64,000 nucleotides of DNA from Rhizobium gallicum bv. gallicum R602sp. Its GTDB lineage: Bacteria; Pseudomonadota; Alphaproteobacteria; Rhizobiales; Rhizobiaceae. This document shows, piece after piece, positions 35,388-46,523 of this stretch. How positions within the stretch are numbered: the first letter of the stretch is position 1; each line of letters begins with the position of its first letter. A model generated the notes under the pieces. It was not told where the DNA came from and did not search any database. It was given only the letters and a program-made list of their open reading frames with translations. Location of the stretch: contig NZ_CP006880.1 in NCBI RefSeq assembly GCF_000816845.1, positions 992,001-1,056,000 of the forward strand, read 5' to 3'. A program made the position numbers and the translations under genes.

Positions 35388-35589
35388 GAACCCCTCCATC
35401 TGACACATGGTTGCCGAAACGTTTCGCCGCGTATGGTTGATCTATATTCTGCTAAATTAGGAAATGCGCAATATTTAAGTGCGGCGGCTCTTGTAGAAGC
35501 CGCCGGCAATGTATTGGAGAGGGGCAGGGCAATACAGTTGAACTTTCGGGTTTTGGCCATTCTACCCCTTTTGGAGTGGGCAAGGATCG

Positions 35590-36633
<1,044 letters not shown>

Positions 36634-36643
36634 TCTAATTCCT

Positions 36644-37516
36644 TCAGTGCCGCCGGCTGGCAGCGATTTCTTCGCTGTATCGCATTTCGAGCAGCGTCTT
36701 CAAAACAAGGGTCACAAGCGCAAGCAAGGCAAGCAATGTTGCAACGGCAAAAGCGCCGGTGAAATTATACTCGTTGTAGAGAATTTCCACCTGCAACGGC
36801 ATGGTGTTCGTCTGGCCGCGGATGTGACCGGAGACGACCGAGACGGCGCCGAACTCGCCCATGGCGCGGGCGTTACAAAGAAGCACGCCATAAAGCAGGC
36901 CCCATTTGATGTTGGGAAGCGTCACATGCCAGAAGGTCTGCCAGCCGCTGGCACCCAGTGACAGGGCCGCTTCTTCATCCGCCGTTCCCTGTTCCTGCAT
37001 CAACGGGATCAGTTCGCGCGCGACGAAGGGAAAGGTGACGAACATTGTGGCAAGGATCAGTCCGGGCGCTGCGAAGAGGATCTTGATGTCGTGCGCGTCG
37101 AGCCATTTTCCGAGATAGGTATTGGCACCGAAAAGCAGCACGAATACGAGGCCGGAAATAACCGGCGAGACGGAGAAGGGCAGGTCAATCAGGGTCGTCA
37201 GGATGGCCTTGCCCTTGAATTCGAACTTGGCGATCGCCCATGCGGCCGCGACGCCGAAAAATAGGTTCAACGGCACGCTGATGCCGGCGACGATAAGCGT
37301 CAGGCTTATCGCCGAGAAAGTCTCGGCGTCCTGCAGCGCCTCGAAGAAAGCACTCCCTCCCTTGCGGAAGGCCTCGACGAAGACAGCCGCAAGCGGCAAA
37401 AGCAGAATAAGGAGCAGGAAGATCAGCGACAGGATGATGAGCGTCCAGCGGGCGAACCTCGTCTCGGTGACGACCGATCGGACCTTGGTTGGGCGAGTGA
37501 TCGTGTCAGATGCCAT
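36644..37516 (-). CDS. cysW: Sulfate ABC transporter permease CysW
   Basis: A 290-residue inner-membrane permease, six hydrophobic segments. CysW-type markers include [36 protein letters not shown] and the coupling loop [20 protein letters not shown], then [20 protein letters not shown]. It overlaps cysT by 11 bases. It forms the sulfate channel with CysT. Confidence 0.94.
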   Translation of the reverse strand: MASDTITRPTKVRSVVTETRFARWTLIILSLIFLLLILLLPLAAVFVEAFRKGGSAFFEALQDAETFSAISLTLIVAGISVPLNLFFGVAAAWAIAKFEFKGKAILTTLIDLPFSVSPVISGLVFVLLFGANTYLGKWLDAHDIKILFAAPGLILATMFVTFPFVARELIPLMQEQGTADEEAALSLGASGWQTFWHVTLPNIKWGLLYGVLLCNARAMGEFGAVSVVSGHIRGQTNTMPLQVEILYNEYNFTGAFAVATLLALLALVTLVLKTLLEMRYSEEIAASRRH

Positions 37517-38363
37517 TCCCGTACCTCCGCCTGCTCCAGCTCTGGATGAGATTGATCACGAGCAGCATGATGAACGAGATGATCAGCATGACTGCCGCAA
37601 TGCCTGTCGCGGCCGCGTAGTTGTATTCTTCCAGCTTGATGACGATCAAAAGCGGCGCAATCTCTGACTTGAACGGCAAGTTGCCGGCGATGAAGATGAC
37701 CGAACCGTATTCGCCGACCCCGCGTGCAAAGGCCAATGCAAAGCCTGTCAACACGGCAGGCGCGAGGGCTGGAAGAAGGACACGGAAGATCGTCTGGAAG
37801 CGATTGGCACCAAGTGTTGCTGCAGCTTCTTCCACCTCCTTGTCGATCTCTTCCATCACCGGCTGCACGGTACGCACGACGAAAGGCAGGCCGACAAAGA
37901 CGAGGGCAACGACGATGCCGACCGGTGTGAAGGCGATCCTGATGCCAAGCGGCGTCAGGAACTGGCCGATCCAGCCGTTCGGTGCATAGAGTGTCGTCAG
38001 GGCGATGCCGGCAACCGCGGTCGGCAGTGCAAAAGGCAGATCGACCATGGCATCGATCACCCGCTTGCCGGGAAAACGGTACCGCACCAACACCCACGCA
38101 AGGACGACGCCGAAGACGGCGTTGACACAGGCCGCGGCAAAAGCCGCGCCGAAGCTGATGCGAAGCGCGCTCAGCGTGCGCGGATCGAGTGCAATTGACG
38201 AGAACTTGTCCCAGCCAAGCTCGCTCGAACGCCAGGCAAGGCCCGAGAGGGGGATGAGGATCAAAAGGGTGAGCCAGGTCAAGGTAAGGCCGAGCGCCAT
38301 TCCAAATCCTGGAATGACGCTCGGCCGTTTGAACCGCCACCGCGTGGGGCTATGTGCTTTCAT
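37506..38363 (-). CDS. cysT: Sulfate ABC transporter permease CysT
   Basis: A 285-residue permease with six hydrophobic segments. The markers [40 protein letters not shown] with [20 protein letters not shown] (coupling loop), and [20 protein letters not shown] are those of CysT/CysU. It starts 8 bases after the sbp stop. Confidence 0.94.
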   Translation of the reverse strand: MKAHSPTRWRFKRPSVIPGFGMALGLTLTWLTLLILIPLSGLAWRSSELGWDKFSSIALDPRTLSALRISFGAAFAAACVNAVFGVVLAWVLVRYRFPGKRVIDAMVDLPFALPTAVAGIALTTLYAPNGWIGQFLTPLGIRIAFTPVGIVVALVFVGLPFVVRTVQPVMEEIDKEVEEAAATLGANRFQTIFRVLLPALAPAVLTGFALAFARGVGEYGSVIFIAGNLPFKSEIAPLLIVIKLEEYNYAAATGIAAVMLIISFIMLLVINLIQSWSRRRYGNGI

Positions 38364-38371
38364 GCGAGGTA

Positions 38372-39397
38372 TTATTGGGCCGGCTTGTAGATTTGGTCAA
38401 ATACGCCGCCATCACCGAAGAATTTCGGCTGTGCTTCCTTCCAGCCGCCGAAGTCGTCGATGGTGGCGAGCTTCAGGTTCTGGAAGCGGTCAATGTCCGC
38501 CTTGTCGGCGACCTCCGGCTTGCTCGGGCGGTAGAAGTGCTTTGCAGCGATCTTCTGGCCTTCGTCGGAGTAGAGATAGTTGAGATAGGCTTCGGCAACC
38601 TTGCGCGTGCCCTTCTTATCGACATTGCCGTCGACGACCGCAATCGGCGGATCGGCGCGGATGGACAAGGTCGGCGTGACGATCTCGAACTGGTCCGGCC
38701 CGAGCTCCTCCAAGGAGAGATAGGCTTCGTTTTCCCAGGCAAGCAGAACATCGCCCAGGCCGCGCTGGACGAAGGTCGTCGTTGCGCCGCGAGCCCCGGT
38801 ATCGAGAACTGGAACGTGCTGCAGGAGCTTCGTCACGAAATCCTGCGCTTTGGTGTCGTCACCGCCGTTTGCCTGCTTGGCCCATGCCCAGGCGGCGAGG
38901 AAATTCCAGCGCGCGCCGCCCGAAGTCTTCGGGTTCGGCGTAATGACCTGAACGTCATCCTTGATCAGGTCGCCCCAATCCTTGATACCCTTCGGATTGC
39001 CCTTGCGGACCAGGAAAACGATGGTGGAGGTATAGGGCGCCGAATTATTCGGGAATCTGGATTTCCAGTCGGCTGGGATCTTGCCGGTCTTGCTGGCGAT
39101 CGCATCGATATCGCCTTCGAGTGCGAGGGTCACGACATCGGCCTCAAGACCATCGATGACGGACCGCGCCTGGGCGCCCGAGCCGCCGTGCGAGGTCTGG
39201 ATCGTGACCGTCTCGCCGGTGTCCTTCTCCCATTTTGCGGCAAAGGCGGCGTTGAAATCCTTATACAATTCACGCGTTGGATCGTAAGACACGTTGAGAA
39301 GCGTCTGATCGGCTAAAGCCGGGGCAGTGGCGCCGATTGCGACGCTGCCTGCAAAGACAGCGGCCGCGAGGAGCCGGGTGATCCGTATTGACGGCAT
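38372..39397 (-). CDS. sbp: Periplasmic sulfate-binding protein
   Basis: A 341-residue protein with signal peptide ([20 protein letters not shown], cut after ALA). The mature protein starts [20 protein letters not shown] and contains [20 protein letters not shown] and [16 protein letters not shown], the sulfate-binding signatures of Sbp/CysP. It delivers sulfate to CysTWA encoded downstream. A GGAGG ribosome binding site stands before the ATG. Sulfate against thiosulfate preference cannot be decided. Confidence 0.94.
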   Translation of the reverse strand: MPSIRITRLLAAAVFAGSVAIGATAPALADQTLLNVSYDPTRELYKDFNAAFAAKWEKDTGETVTIQTSHGGSGAQARSVIDGLEADVVTLALEGDIDAIASKTGKIPADWKSRFPNNSAPYTSTIVFLVRKGNPKGIKDWGDLIKDDVQVITPNPKTSGGARWNFLAAWAWAKQANGGDDTKAQDFVTKLLQHVPVLDTGARGATTTFVQRGLGDVLLAWENEAYLSLEELGPDQFEIVTPTLSIRADPPIAVVDGNVDKKGTRKVAEAYLNYLYSDEGQKIAAKHFYRPSKPEVADKADIDRFQNLKLATIDDFGGWKEAQPKFFGDGGVFDQIYKPAQ

Positions 39398-39686
39398 GGG
39401 GAACCTCCTTCGTTCTACTTAAACTCTATCAACTTGGTCGTATAACGAAACGAAAGTTCTTCCGGTTCCTGATGTGCTTTTAGAAACCCATCCCATTCCG
39501 CTGGCGAAAACGAAACGGACGTCCCGACCGTCACCGATCGTGTGCCGGAACAGAAAAGCACAGCCGCGCTCGCCATGACACCGGTGAAAACATCGCGATC
39601 CGTACAATCGATGACAGGCCCACGCCGTATGCAAAACGATTTCTAAATCGAAACATGGACGTCAGAAGCAAGGCTCTGACGCATTG
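39398..39686. other. Intergenic region with the sulfate operon promoter
   Basis: The 289 bases between sbp (minus strand, starting at 39397) and the end of the EIIA gene hold the sbp leader, which is AT-rich around 39415-39475 and should carry the promoter. I see no known SAM or other riboswitch pattern in it. No gene is supported. Confidence 0.4.
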
Positions 39687-40142
39687 TCACGGTCGCGAAT
39701 CTTCAATGAAACTCGAATAGAATTCATCGACGTTTTTCGCCTCGCGCATCGACACGACGACGCCGTCCGATTGCAGGCGCCGAGCGATGGCGGCAAGCAC
39801 ATTGAGATATTCGCCCCTGTTGCTTTCTGCGAAAAGCAGCATGAAGGCGATATCCGTCGGCAGATCGTCGATCGCCTGAAAATCCAGCGGCTGGGCGAAA
39901 CGCACCAGAAGCCCACGCGGGCTTGTCATGCCGGCGATCGCCGCATGCGGTACGGCAATGCCGTTGCCGATGCCGGTCGAGCCGAGATTTTCACGCCTTT
40001 CCAGTGCCTGGACAATCGTCTTTTCCTCCACGCCGAAGGCCTTGCCGGCCTTTTCCGCGAGGCTCTGCAGCGCCCGCCACTTCGTCGACACGGAAACGCC
40101 GATGAAGGTATGCTCCGGCCGGAAAATATCTGCGAGCTTCAT
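39687..40142 (-). CDS. PTS-Ntr EIIA protein (PtsN-like)
   Basis: A 151-residue EIIA domain of the fructose/mannitol/Ntr type. The phosphorylated His is H66 in GIGNGIAVPHAAI, and the LGSTGIGNG stretch is the family hallmark. Such proteins take phosphate from Npr and regulate by protein contact; PtsN binds the sensor kinase KdpD in E. coli, and PTS-Ntr is linked to potassium and ABC transport control in Rhizobium. This gene lies 40 bases after kdpE on the same strand, so it appears to be the last gene of the kdp locus and a dedicated partner of KdpD. It is probably a paralogue of a housekeeping ptsN elsewhere. Confidence 0.88.
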   Translation of the reverse strand: MKLADIFRPEHTFIGVSVSTKWRALQSLAEKAGKAFGVEEKTIVQALERRENLGSTGIGNGIAVPHAAIAGMTSPRGLLVRFAQPLDFQAIDDLPTDIAFMLLFAESNRGEYLNVLAAIARRLQSDGVVVSMREAKNVDEFYSSFIEDSRP

Positions 40143-40182
40143 GTCGTTCTCGTTGTCTTGCTGGCACGGTGATTGGGGAAGT

Positions 40183-40875
40183 TCAATCCCGCTCCCTGAG
40201 GCGATAGCCGACCCCGGTTTCCGTGGTGATATATTGCGGCTGGTCCGGAATCTGCTCCACCTTTTGCCGCAGTTGACGGACGTAAACGCGCAGATACTGA
40301 ACGTCGGCGGCCGGTCCCCAAACCTGTTTCAGGAGGAACTGATGGGTCAGCACCTTGCCGGCATGCTGGGCAAGGACGCGCAGGATATCGTATTCCTTCG
40401 GCGACAGCTTGATTTCTCTGTCGTCCACCTTGACGATCCGCTTGACGAGATCGATCGAAAGACCGCCTGTCTGGAAGATTGCCTTTTCTCCCTGCTGCTG
40501 CAGCCGGTGGCGGAGCGCCACGCGAATGCGGGCCCCGAGCTCGTTGATTCCGAAGGGTTTCGTCACGTAGTCGTCGGCGCCGGTTTCAAGCGCCTTGACG
40601 ATGCCTGTCTCGTCGGTGCGGCTGGAGAGGATGACGACAGGCATGGAAAGGCCATCCTCGCGCCATTCGCGCAGCAGGTCGTGACCTGGCTTGTCGGGAA
40701 GACCCAAGTCCAAAACCACGAGGTCCGGCTCACCATCTTTTACCGCTTGGCGGGCGCTGGCGGCATTCGGTGCCTCTTGAACCTCGTAGCCCTGCGCGCT
40801 GAGCCCGACGCGAAGCAGCTTGCGGATCGGCGGCTCGTCGTCGACGACGAGGATCTTCACGGCGGAATTGGTCAT
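40183..40875 (-). CDS. kdpE: Response regulator KdpE
   Basis: A 230-residue OmpR-type regulator. The receiver domain has the acidic pair VVDDE and phospho-Asp in VVLDLGLPDKPG, and the C-terminal winged helix ends QVWGPAADVQYLRVYVRQLR, which is typical KdpE. It activates kdp transcription when KdpD signals low potassium or osmotic stress. Its ATG overlaps the kdpD stop by 4 bases. Confidence 0.95.
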   Translation of the reverse strand: MTNSAVKILVVDDEPPIRKLLRVGLSAQGYEVQEAPNAASARQAVKDGEPDLVVLDLGLPDKPGHDLLREWREDGLSMPVVILSSRTDETGIVKALETGADDYVTKPFGINELGARIRVALRHRLQQQGEKAIFQTGGLSIDLVKRIVKVDDREIKLSPKEYDILRVLAQHAGKVLTHQFLLKQVWGPAADVQYLRVYVRQLRQKVEQIPDQPQYITTETGVGYRLRERD

Positions 40876-43580
40876 TTGAGCTCATCCAGCTTTGGAATGT
40901 CATCGGCTTCAGGCAAACGGATGGTAAAGACGGCGCCGCAGCGATCCTTGCGGTTTCCGGCATCGATGGTTCCGCCCATCGCTTCGATGAAGCCGCGGCA
41001 AATGGAAAGGCCGAGGCCCGTTCCGGCGCGCACCTGATCTCTCTTGCGGACGCGGTAAAAAGTGTCGAAAACGCGTGTCAGGTCAGGTGGGGGAATGCCC
41101 GGTCCTTCATCGGCAATCTGAATGACGACATTGCCAGCGTCGACAAAGCCCTCGATGCGGATTGCCGAGCCCTCGGGCGCATATTTAGCGGCATTGTCGA
41201 GCAGGTTGAAGAGCGCCTGTTCGAAAAGCACCGGATCGACACGCACCATCGGCAGGTCGGCCGGCATGATCATCTGGGCCTCGTGACCCTCAAGAATCTT
41301 GGCGGCCCGCCTGAGCGCGCTGCCGGCGATGTCGCCGGGATAGTGAAGGCCGTCGTTCGGTTCCATGGCTCCGGATTCGATCTTCGTCATGTCGAGCAGG
41401 TTGGCGATGAACCGGTTCAAGCGTTCGGATTCATCGATGATCGTCGCCAGAAGGTCGTTTCGGTCTTCCACCGGCATGGAGCCGAAATAGTCGCGCAGCG
41501 TGCCGGCGGCACCGAGGATTGCAGCGAGCGGGGTCTTCAAATCGTGCGAGATCGATGTCAGCAGGGCGGAGCGCAGGCGATCGGCTTCGGCGGCAAGCTT
41601 GGCGCGATCGACATCGGCGACAAGCTGTATGCGCTCGATGGCAAGTGCTGCCTGATCGGCAAGCGCATCCAGGAGCCGTTGCTGTTCGGGTGTAAAGAGC
41701 GGGCCGTCGCGGCGATCGCTGTCGAGACCGATGACGCCGACGGCGGTGCGCCCGGTTCTAAGCGGCACATAGAGGCGCTTCGCACCGGGCAGGGTGTCCG
41801 CACCGCGCCCGGCGGCGTGATTGTGTTCCCAGGCCCAGCGTGCCGCGGCGATATCGGCATCGTCGAGCGTATCGTCGGGCGGATATCCAGCCTTGACGGC
41901 GATCGTACCCCCTTCGGGCAGGAGCAGGACGACCCGCACCTTAAGCATCGAGGCGATCTGAAAGGCCGTTGCCCAGAGTACATCGTCGAGCGTGCCGGTG
42001 CTCGCAAGCTTGCGGGAAAAAAGATAAAGGTCCTCGGTGGTGCGCGCACGCTGGCGGGCGGCCGCTGCCTGGCGCTGAACGGTCGCTGTGAGATTGCTCG
42101 CAATCACGGCAACGCCGATGAAGAAGAAAAAGGCGACCACGCTTTCGGGGTCCCTGATCGTCAGGGTGAAACGCGGCGGCAGGAAGAAGAAGTTGAAGGC
42201 AAGTGCGCCCAGAATGCAGCTGTACAGCGCCGGCCGCAATCCGTGGAGGACGGCGGAGGTGAGCACGGCCATCAGGAAGACGAGAGCAAGGTTGCGCACG
42301 TCCAGAACCTGATCGAGCACCGTGCTGAAGGCGAGTGCTGCCGCAACGTAGATCGTTGCAAGCACATAGGCCTTGATGTTGAAGGCCGGCAATGCGGGTG
42401 CCGGCTTGACGCCGCGGCCTGCATTGCCGCCCTTCTCGTTGCCGGAGATGACGTGAACGCTGATACCACCGGCGCGCCGGATCAGCTCGTCGACCGGCGA
42501 GTGCTGAAACCATTGGCGCCATGGTGCCTTCACCGGTGATCCAACCACGATATGTGTTACGTTGTTGGCGCTTGCGTGGCGAAGCAATTCCTCGGCAACC
42601 CCGGCGCCGGGAAGGGTCAGAGCCTCGCCGCCGAGCCGCTCGGCAAGGCGCAGCGTCGCAGCGATCGTATCGCGCTGTTCTTCTGTCAGACTGACCGACT
42701 GATTGGTTTCGATATAGACCGCTGACCATGGCGCGCGCAGCCGCGAAGCCATGCGCGTAGCATAACGCACCAGCGAGGCTGAGCGCGGATGCTGATCGAT
42801 CGAAACCAGCACACGCTCGCCGGCAGCCCAGGGACCGGAGATGGCGTGCGCCTGCATATGGCTGACAAGCTGGTCATCGACGCGCTGTGCGGTCTTGCGC
42901 AGCGCGAGCTCCCGGAGCGCCGTCAGATTTCCGGGCGTGAAATAGTTGCTCAGCGCGCGTTCGGCCGTTTTCGGCACATAGACCTTGCCGTCGTGCAGGC
43001 GTTTGATCAGGTCGTCGGGCGTCAAATCGATGATCTCGATATCGTCGGCCAAGTCGATCACCGAGTCCGGTACGGTCTCGCGAACGCGGATACGGGTGAT
43101 CTGCGAAACGACGTCGTTTAGGCTCTCCACGTGCTGGATATTCAGCGTCGTATAGACATCGATGCCGCGGTCCAGCAGCTCCTTGACATCGAGATAACGT
43201 TTCGGGTGACGGCTGCCTTCGGCGTTCGTGTGGGCGAGTTCATCGACGAGGACGAGATCCGGCTTGCGGGCGAGGATGGCGTCGAGATCCATCTCCTCCA
43301 GGGTGTGCCCCTTATACTGGACCTTCGCCCGAGGAATGGTACTGAAGCCGTCGAGCAGCGCCTGCGTTTCCTTGCGGCCATGCGTCTCAACCACCCCGAC
43401 GACAACGTCAACGCCGTCCGCAAGTTTTGCCCGTCCGGAAACCAGCATTTCATAAGTCTTGCCGACGCCAGGGGCGGCGCCGAGAAATATCTTCAACCGG
43501 CCGCGCGTCTCGGCGCGCGCTTTTACTAGAAGCGCGTCCGGCGAGGGCCTGGCGGCCTGATCGCTTCTATCGTCCGGCAT
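40872..43580 (-). CDS. kdpD: Sensor histidine kinase KdpD
   Basis: A 902-residue sensor. From the N-terminus: the KdpD domain with Walker A-like GAAPGVGKTYEML near residue 35, a UspA-like domain around 250-370, four hydrophobic segments around 400-500 (AYVLATIYVAAALAFSTVLD, FLMAVLTSAVLHGLRPALYS), a GAF domain, and a HisKA/HATPase core with the phospho-His in ISHDLKTPLAAILGA and GTGLGLSICRGFIEAMGG. It reports potassium limitation and turgor to KdpE. The nearby EIIA gene is a likely modulator. Confidence 0.95.
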   Translation of the reverse strand: MPDDRSDQAARPSPDALLVKARAETRGRLKIFLGAAPGVGKTYEMLVSGRAKLADGVDVVVGVVETHGRKETQALLDGFSTIPRAKVQYKGHTLEEMDLDAILARKPDLVLVDELAHTNAEGSRHPKRYLDVKELLDRGIDVYTTLNIQHVESLNDVVSQITRIRVRETVPDSVIDLADDIEIIDLTPDDLIKRLHDGKVYVPKTAERALSNYFTPGNLTALRELALRKTAQRVDDQLVSHMQAHAISGPWAAGERVLVSIDQHPRSASLVRYATRMASRLRAPWSAVYIETNQSVSLTEEQRDTIAATLRLAERLGGEALTLPGAGVAEELLRHASANNVTHIVVGSPVKAPWRQWFQHSPVDELIRRAGGISVHVISGNEKGGNAGRGVKPAPALPAFNIKAYVLATIYVAAALAFSTVLDQVLDVRNLALVFLMAVLTSAVLHGLRPALYSCILGALAFNFFFLPPRFTLTIRDPESVVAFFFFIGVAVIASNLTATVQRQAAAARQRARTTEDLYLFSRKLASTGTLDDVLWATAFQIASMLKVRVVLLLPEGGTIAVKAGYPPDDTLDDADIAAARWAWEHNHAAGRGADTLPGAKRLYVPLRTGRTAVGVIGLDSDRRDGPLFTPEQQRLLDALADQAALAIERIQLVADVDRAKLAAEADRLRSALLTSISHDLKTPLAAILGAAGTLRDYFGSMPVEDRNDLLATIIDESERLNRFIANLLDMTKIESGAMEPNDGLHYPGDIAGSALRRAAKILEGHEAQMIMPADLPMVRVDPVLFEQALFNLLDNAAKYAPEGSAIRIEGFVDAGNVVIQIADEGPGIPPPDLTRVFDTFYRVRKRDQVRAGTGLGLSICRGFIEAMGGTIDAGNRKDRCGAVFTIRLPEADDIPKLDELK

Positions 43581-43643
43581 TCACGTAATCTTTCTTTGTC
43601 CGCGGGCCCTGGAGTGCCTATGATCGTCCGGGCCTTTCAACCT

Positions 43644-44213
43644 TTACTGAGTCATAGAAGCATCGAGAGACTGGTTCAATGCCAGCACATTGACCGTGGG
43701 TTCGCCGAGGATACCGAGTTCAGGGTGCTGTATGGCGCCGTCGACCAGAGCCTTTACCGCGGCCTCGTCCAGGTTTCGGGCCTTGGCGACGCGCGGTACC
43801 TGGAAGTAGGCGGCGTCCGGCGAGATATGCGGGTCAAGCCCGCTTCCGGAGGCGGTCACGAGATCGATCGGAACCTCTGCGCCAGGGTTGATGGCCTTGG
43901 CCGCTTCGTAGTCGGCCTTCACGCGGTCGATCAGCTTTTGGCTGGTCGGGCCGAGGTTTGAACCGCTGGAGCTTGCGGCATTGTAGCCGTCACCTGCCGC
44001 CGAAGGACGGCCGTGGAAATACTTGTCGCTGGTAAAGGCCTGGCCGATCAGCGCCGAGCCGATCACCTGGCCGTCCTTCGCGATCAGGCTGCCGTTTGCC
44101 TGTGCGGGGAAGAGCGCCTGGGCGGCGCCGGTCATGGCAAGCGGATAGACAAGGCCGGTGATGGCCGTAGTGGCAACGATCATGACGATTGCCGGACGAA
44201 GTTGTTTCAACAT
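43644..44213 (-). CDS. kdpC: Potassium-transporting ATPase subunit KdpC
   Basis: A 189-residue protein with one N-terminal helix ([20 protein letters not shown]) and a periplasmic domain. Signatures: [31 protein letters not shown] and [20 protein letters not shown]. It stabilises the KdpA-KdpB complex. The gene starts 12 bases after kdpB. Confidence 0.95.
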   Translation of the reverse strand: MLKQLRPAIVMIVATTAITGLVYPLAMTGAAQALFPAQANGSLIAKDGQVIGSALIGQAFTSDKYFHGRPSAAGDGYNAASSSGSNLGPTSQKLIDRVKADYEAAKAINPGAEVPIDLVTASGSGLDPHISPDAAYFQVPRVAKARNLDEAAVKALVDGAIQHPELGILGEPTVNVLALNQSLDASMTQ

Positions 44214-44225
44214 TGCTCGTACTCC

Positions 44226-46313
44226 TTATGCGAGGCCGGCAGCGGTGATCAGCATGTCGATCGCCTTGATGCCGATGAATGGGACGACGATGCCGCCAAG
44301 ACCATAGATCAAAAGGTTGCGGGAAAGCAGGGCGCCGGCACCAATCGGACGGTAGCGCACGCCTTTGAGCGACAAGGGGACCAACGCGATGATGATCAGC
44401 GCGTTGAAGATGATTGCCGAAAGAATGGCGCTTTGCGGCGTTGACAGACCCATGACGTTGAGAGCAGAGAGCTGCGGATAGAAGGTGAGGAACATCGCCG
44501 GGATGATGGCGAAGTACTTGGCGATATCGTTGGCGATCGAAAAGGTCGTCAGCGCGCCGCGGGTCATCAGCAGCTGCTTGCCGATTTCGACGATCTCGAT
44601 GAGCTTCGTCGGATCGCTGTCGAGGTCGACCATGTTGCCCGCCTCACGGGCGGCGACCGTGCCGGTGTTCATCGCGACACCGACATCGGCCTGGGCAAGG
44701 GCTGGTGCGTCGTTGGTGCCATCGCCGCACATGGCGACGAGCTTGCCTTTCGCCTGCTCCTCGCGGATCAGTGTCAGCTTGTTCTCCGGCGTTGCCTGAG
44801 CCAGGAAATCGTCGACACCGGCTTCTGCGGCGATCGCAGCCGCAGTCATCGGATTGTCGCCGGTGATCATCACGGTGCGGATACCCATACGACGCAATTC
44901 TGCGAAGCGCTCGCGGATGCCACCCTTGACGATATCCTTGAGCTGGATGACGCCAAGCAGACGGCCGTCACGGGCAACGGCAAGAGGCGTGCCGCCGGCC
45001 TTGGCAATTTGGTCGGCAATTGTCTGCAGTTCCCTGATTATGTTGCTGTTGGTTCGCAGGGCGACGGCGGCGTTGCCCGAAACCGACGTGGAACCGGAGC
45101 TGACATAGGCGAGCACGGCATCGACAGCGCCCTTGCGGATCGACGAGCCCTCGACATCGACCCCGCTCATGCGGGTCTGGGCGGTGAAGGGTACGAAATG
45201 CGCCTTCAGGCCTGCCATCTCACGGCCGCGAATTGCGTATTTCTCCTTGGCAAGCACGACGATGGAACGGCCTTCGGGCGTTTCATCGGCGAGCGAAGCG
45301 AGCTGGGCCGCGTCGGCAAGCTCCTGTTCGGAGACGCCATGGACCGGATGGATGGCTGTTGCCTGACGGTTGCCGAGAGTGATCGTACCGGTCTTGTCGA
45401 GCAGCAGCGTATCCACGTCGCCGGCGGCTTCGACGGCGCGGCCGGACATGGAAAGCACGTTGAAGCGGACGAGACGATCCATGCCGGCAATACCGATTGC
45501 CGAGAGCAGGGCGCCGATCGTCGTCGGGATCAATGTCACGAAGAGCGCGACAAGAATGATGATCGGGATCGAGCCGCCGGCATAGATCGCAAAGCTCGGG
45601 ATCGTCGCGGTCGCGAGCACGAAGATCAGCGTCATGCCTGCAAGCAGGATATTGAGCGCGATCTCGTTCGGTGTCTTCTGGCGTTCCGCACCTTCGACGA
45701 GCGAGATCATGCGATCAAGGAAGGTCGATCCGGCAGCCGCCGTGATACGCACGCGGATCCAGTCGGACAACACCTGCGTGCCACCGGTGACCGCCGAACG
45801 ATCACCGCCCGATTCGCGGATGACCGGAGCGGATTCACCGGTAATTGCGGCTTCATTGACCGAGGCGACACCTTCGACGACTTCGCCGTCCGATGGAATG
45901 ATGTCCCCGGCTTCGACAAGAACAAGGTCGCCGACCTTCAGGCTCGTGCCGGGGACCATGCGGTAACCGGTGCCGTTATTGGCGGTCAGCAGCTTGGCCT
46001 GTGTTTCGGTGCGTGCCTTGCGGAGTGAGTCCGCCTGCGCCTTGCCACGGCCTTCGGCGACGGCCTCGGCGAAGTTGGCAAAAAGCACCGTGAACCAGAG
46101 CCAGAGATTGATCTGGAAAGAGAAGCCGAGATTGCCATTGCCCGCCACAAGATCGCGCAGGAAGAGGACGGTGGTGAGCACCGAGACCGTGGCCACAACA
46201 AACATGACCGGGTTTCTGGCAAGCGTGCGCGGGTTAAGCTTCTTGAAGGCGGCGCCCACGGCCGGAATGACGATGCGAGAATCCATGATGCTCGCGGATT
46301 TTGCCTGGCTCAT
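44226..46313 (-). CDS. kdpB: Potassium-transporting P-type ATPase subunit KdpB
   Basis: A 695-residue P-type ATPase. The phosphorylated Asp is in [13 protein letters not shown], with the TGES actuator loop [13 protein letters not shown], nucleotide-binding KGA, and hinge [20 protein letters not shown] and [20 protein letters not shown]. The [12 protein letters not shown] membrane motif is KdpB-specific. It powers potassium uptake through KdpA. Confidence 0.96.
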   Translation of the reverse strand: MSQAKSASIMDSRIVIPAVGAAFKKLNPRTLARNPVMFVVATVSVLTTVLFLRDLVAGNGNLGFSFQINLWLWFTVLFANFAEAVAEGRGKAQADSLRKARTETQAKLLTANNGTGYRMVPGTSLKVGDLVLVEAGDIIPSDGEVVEGVASVNEAAITGESAPVIRESGGDRSAVTGGTQVLSDWIRVRITAAAGSTFLDRMISLVEGAERQKTPNEIALNILLAGMTLIFVLATATIPSFAIYAGGSIPIIILVALFVTLIPTTIGALLSAIGIAGMDRLVRFNVLSMSGRAVEAAGDVDTLLLDKTGTITLGNRQATAIHPVHGVSEQELADAAQLASLADETPEGRSIVVLAKEKYAIRGREMAGLKAHFVPFTAQTRMSGVDVEGSSIRKGAVDAVLAYVSSGSTSVSGNAAVALRTNSNIIRELQTIADQIAKAGGTPLAVARDGRLLGVIQLKDIVKGGIRERFAELRRMGIRTVMITGDNPMTAAAIAAEAGVDDFLAQATPENKLTLIREEQAKGKLVAMCGDGTNDAPALAQADVGVAMNTGTVAAREAGNMVDLDSDPTKLIEIVEIGKQLLMTRGALTTFSIANDIAKYFAIIPAMFLTFYPQLSALNVMGLSTPQSAILSAIIFNALIIIALVPLSLKGVRYRPIGAGALLSRNLLIYGLGGIVVPFIGIKAIDMLITAAGLA

Positions 46314-46357
46314 AAGAGACTCCAGCTTGAGACGAGGTGAGGCGACCGGCTTTCCGG

Positions 46358-46522
46358 TCAGCCATGGAAAATTCTAAGGGCGGCGAGGATGACGAGGAGA
46401 TCGGCCATCATGACGAGAATGATGTCGGAGGCGCGCGTCAGCCGCTCACGCTCACGTCCAGGCAAACCGGGACGTGAGAGGATTTGCGAAGTCTGTGACG
46501 AAGGGTCATGTCTTGTCTTCAT
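46358..46522 (-). CDS. Small membrane protein ORF between kdpA and kdpB
   Basis: A 54-codon frame that begins one base after the kdpA stop (TGAGATG arrangement) and ends 44 bases before kdpB. The product is [13 protein letters not shown]..., then [17 protein letters not shown] and [15 protein letters not shown]: a basic N-terminus and one C-terminal hydrophobic helix. The position suggests translational coupling to kdpA. E. coli kdpFABC has no gene here. I do not recognise a family; it could be a small accessory subunit, or a chance frame in a 210-base gap. Confidence 0.5.
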   Translation of the reverse strand: MKTRHDPSSQTSQILSRPGLPGRERERLTRASDIILVMMADLLVILAALRIFHG

Positions 46523-46523
46523 C

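Noticed and set aside
39398..39475. Possible SAM-type riboswitch before sbp
   Set aside because: I looked for SAM-II core patterns in the sbp leader and did not see them.
41283..42539. 418-codon frame on the plus strand
   Set aside because: Antisense to kdpD; no domain, biased composition.
45009..46028. 339-codon frame on the plus strand
   Set aside because: Antisense to kdpB, with repeated Asp/Arg-rich text typical of a reversed GC-rich gene.
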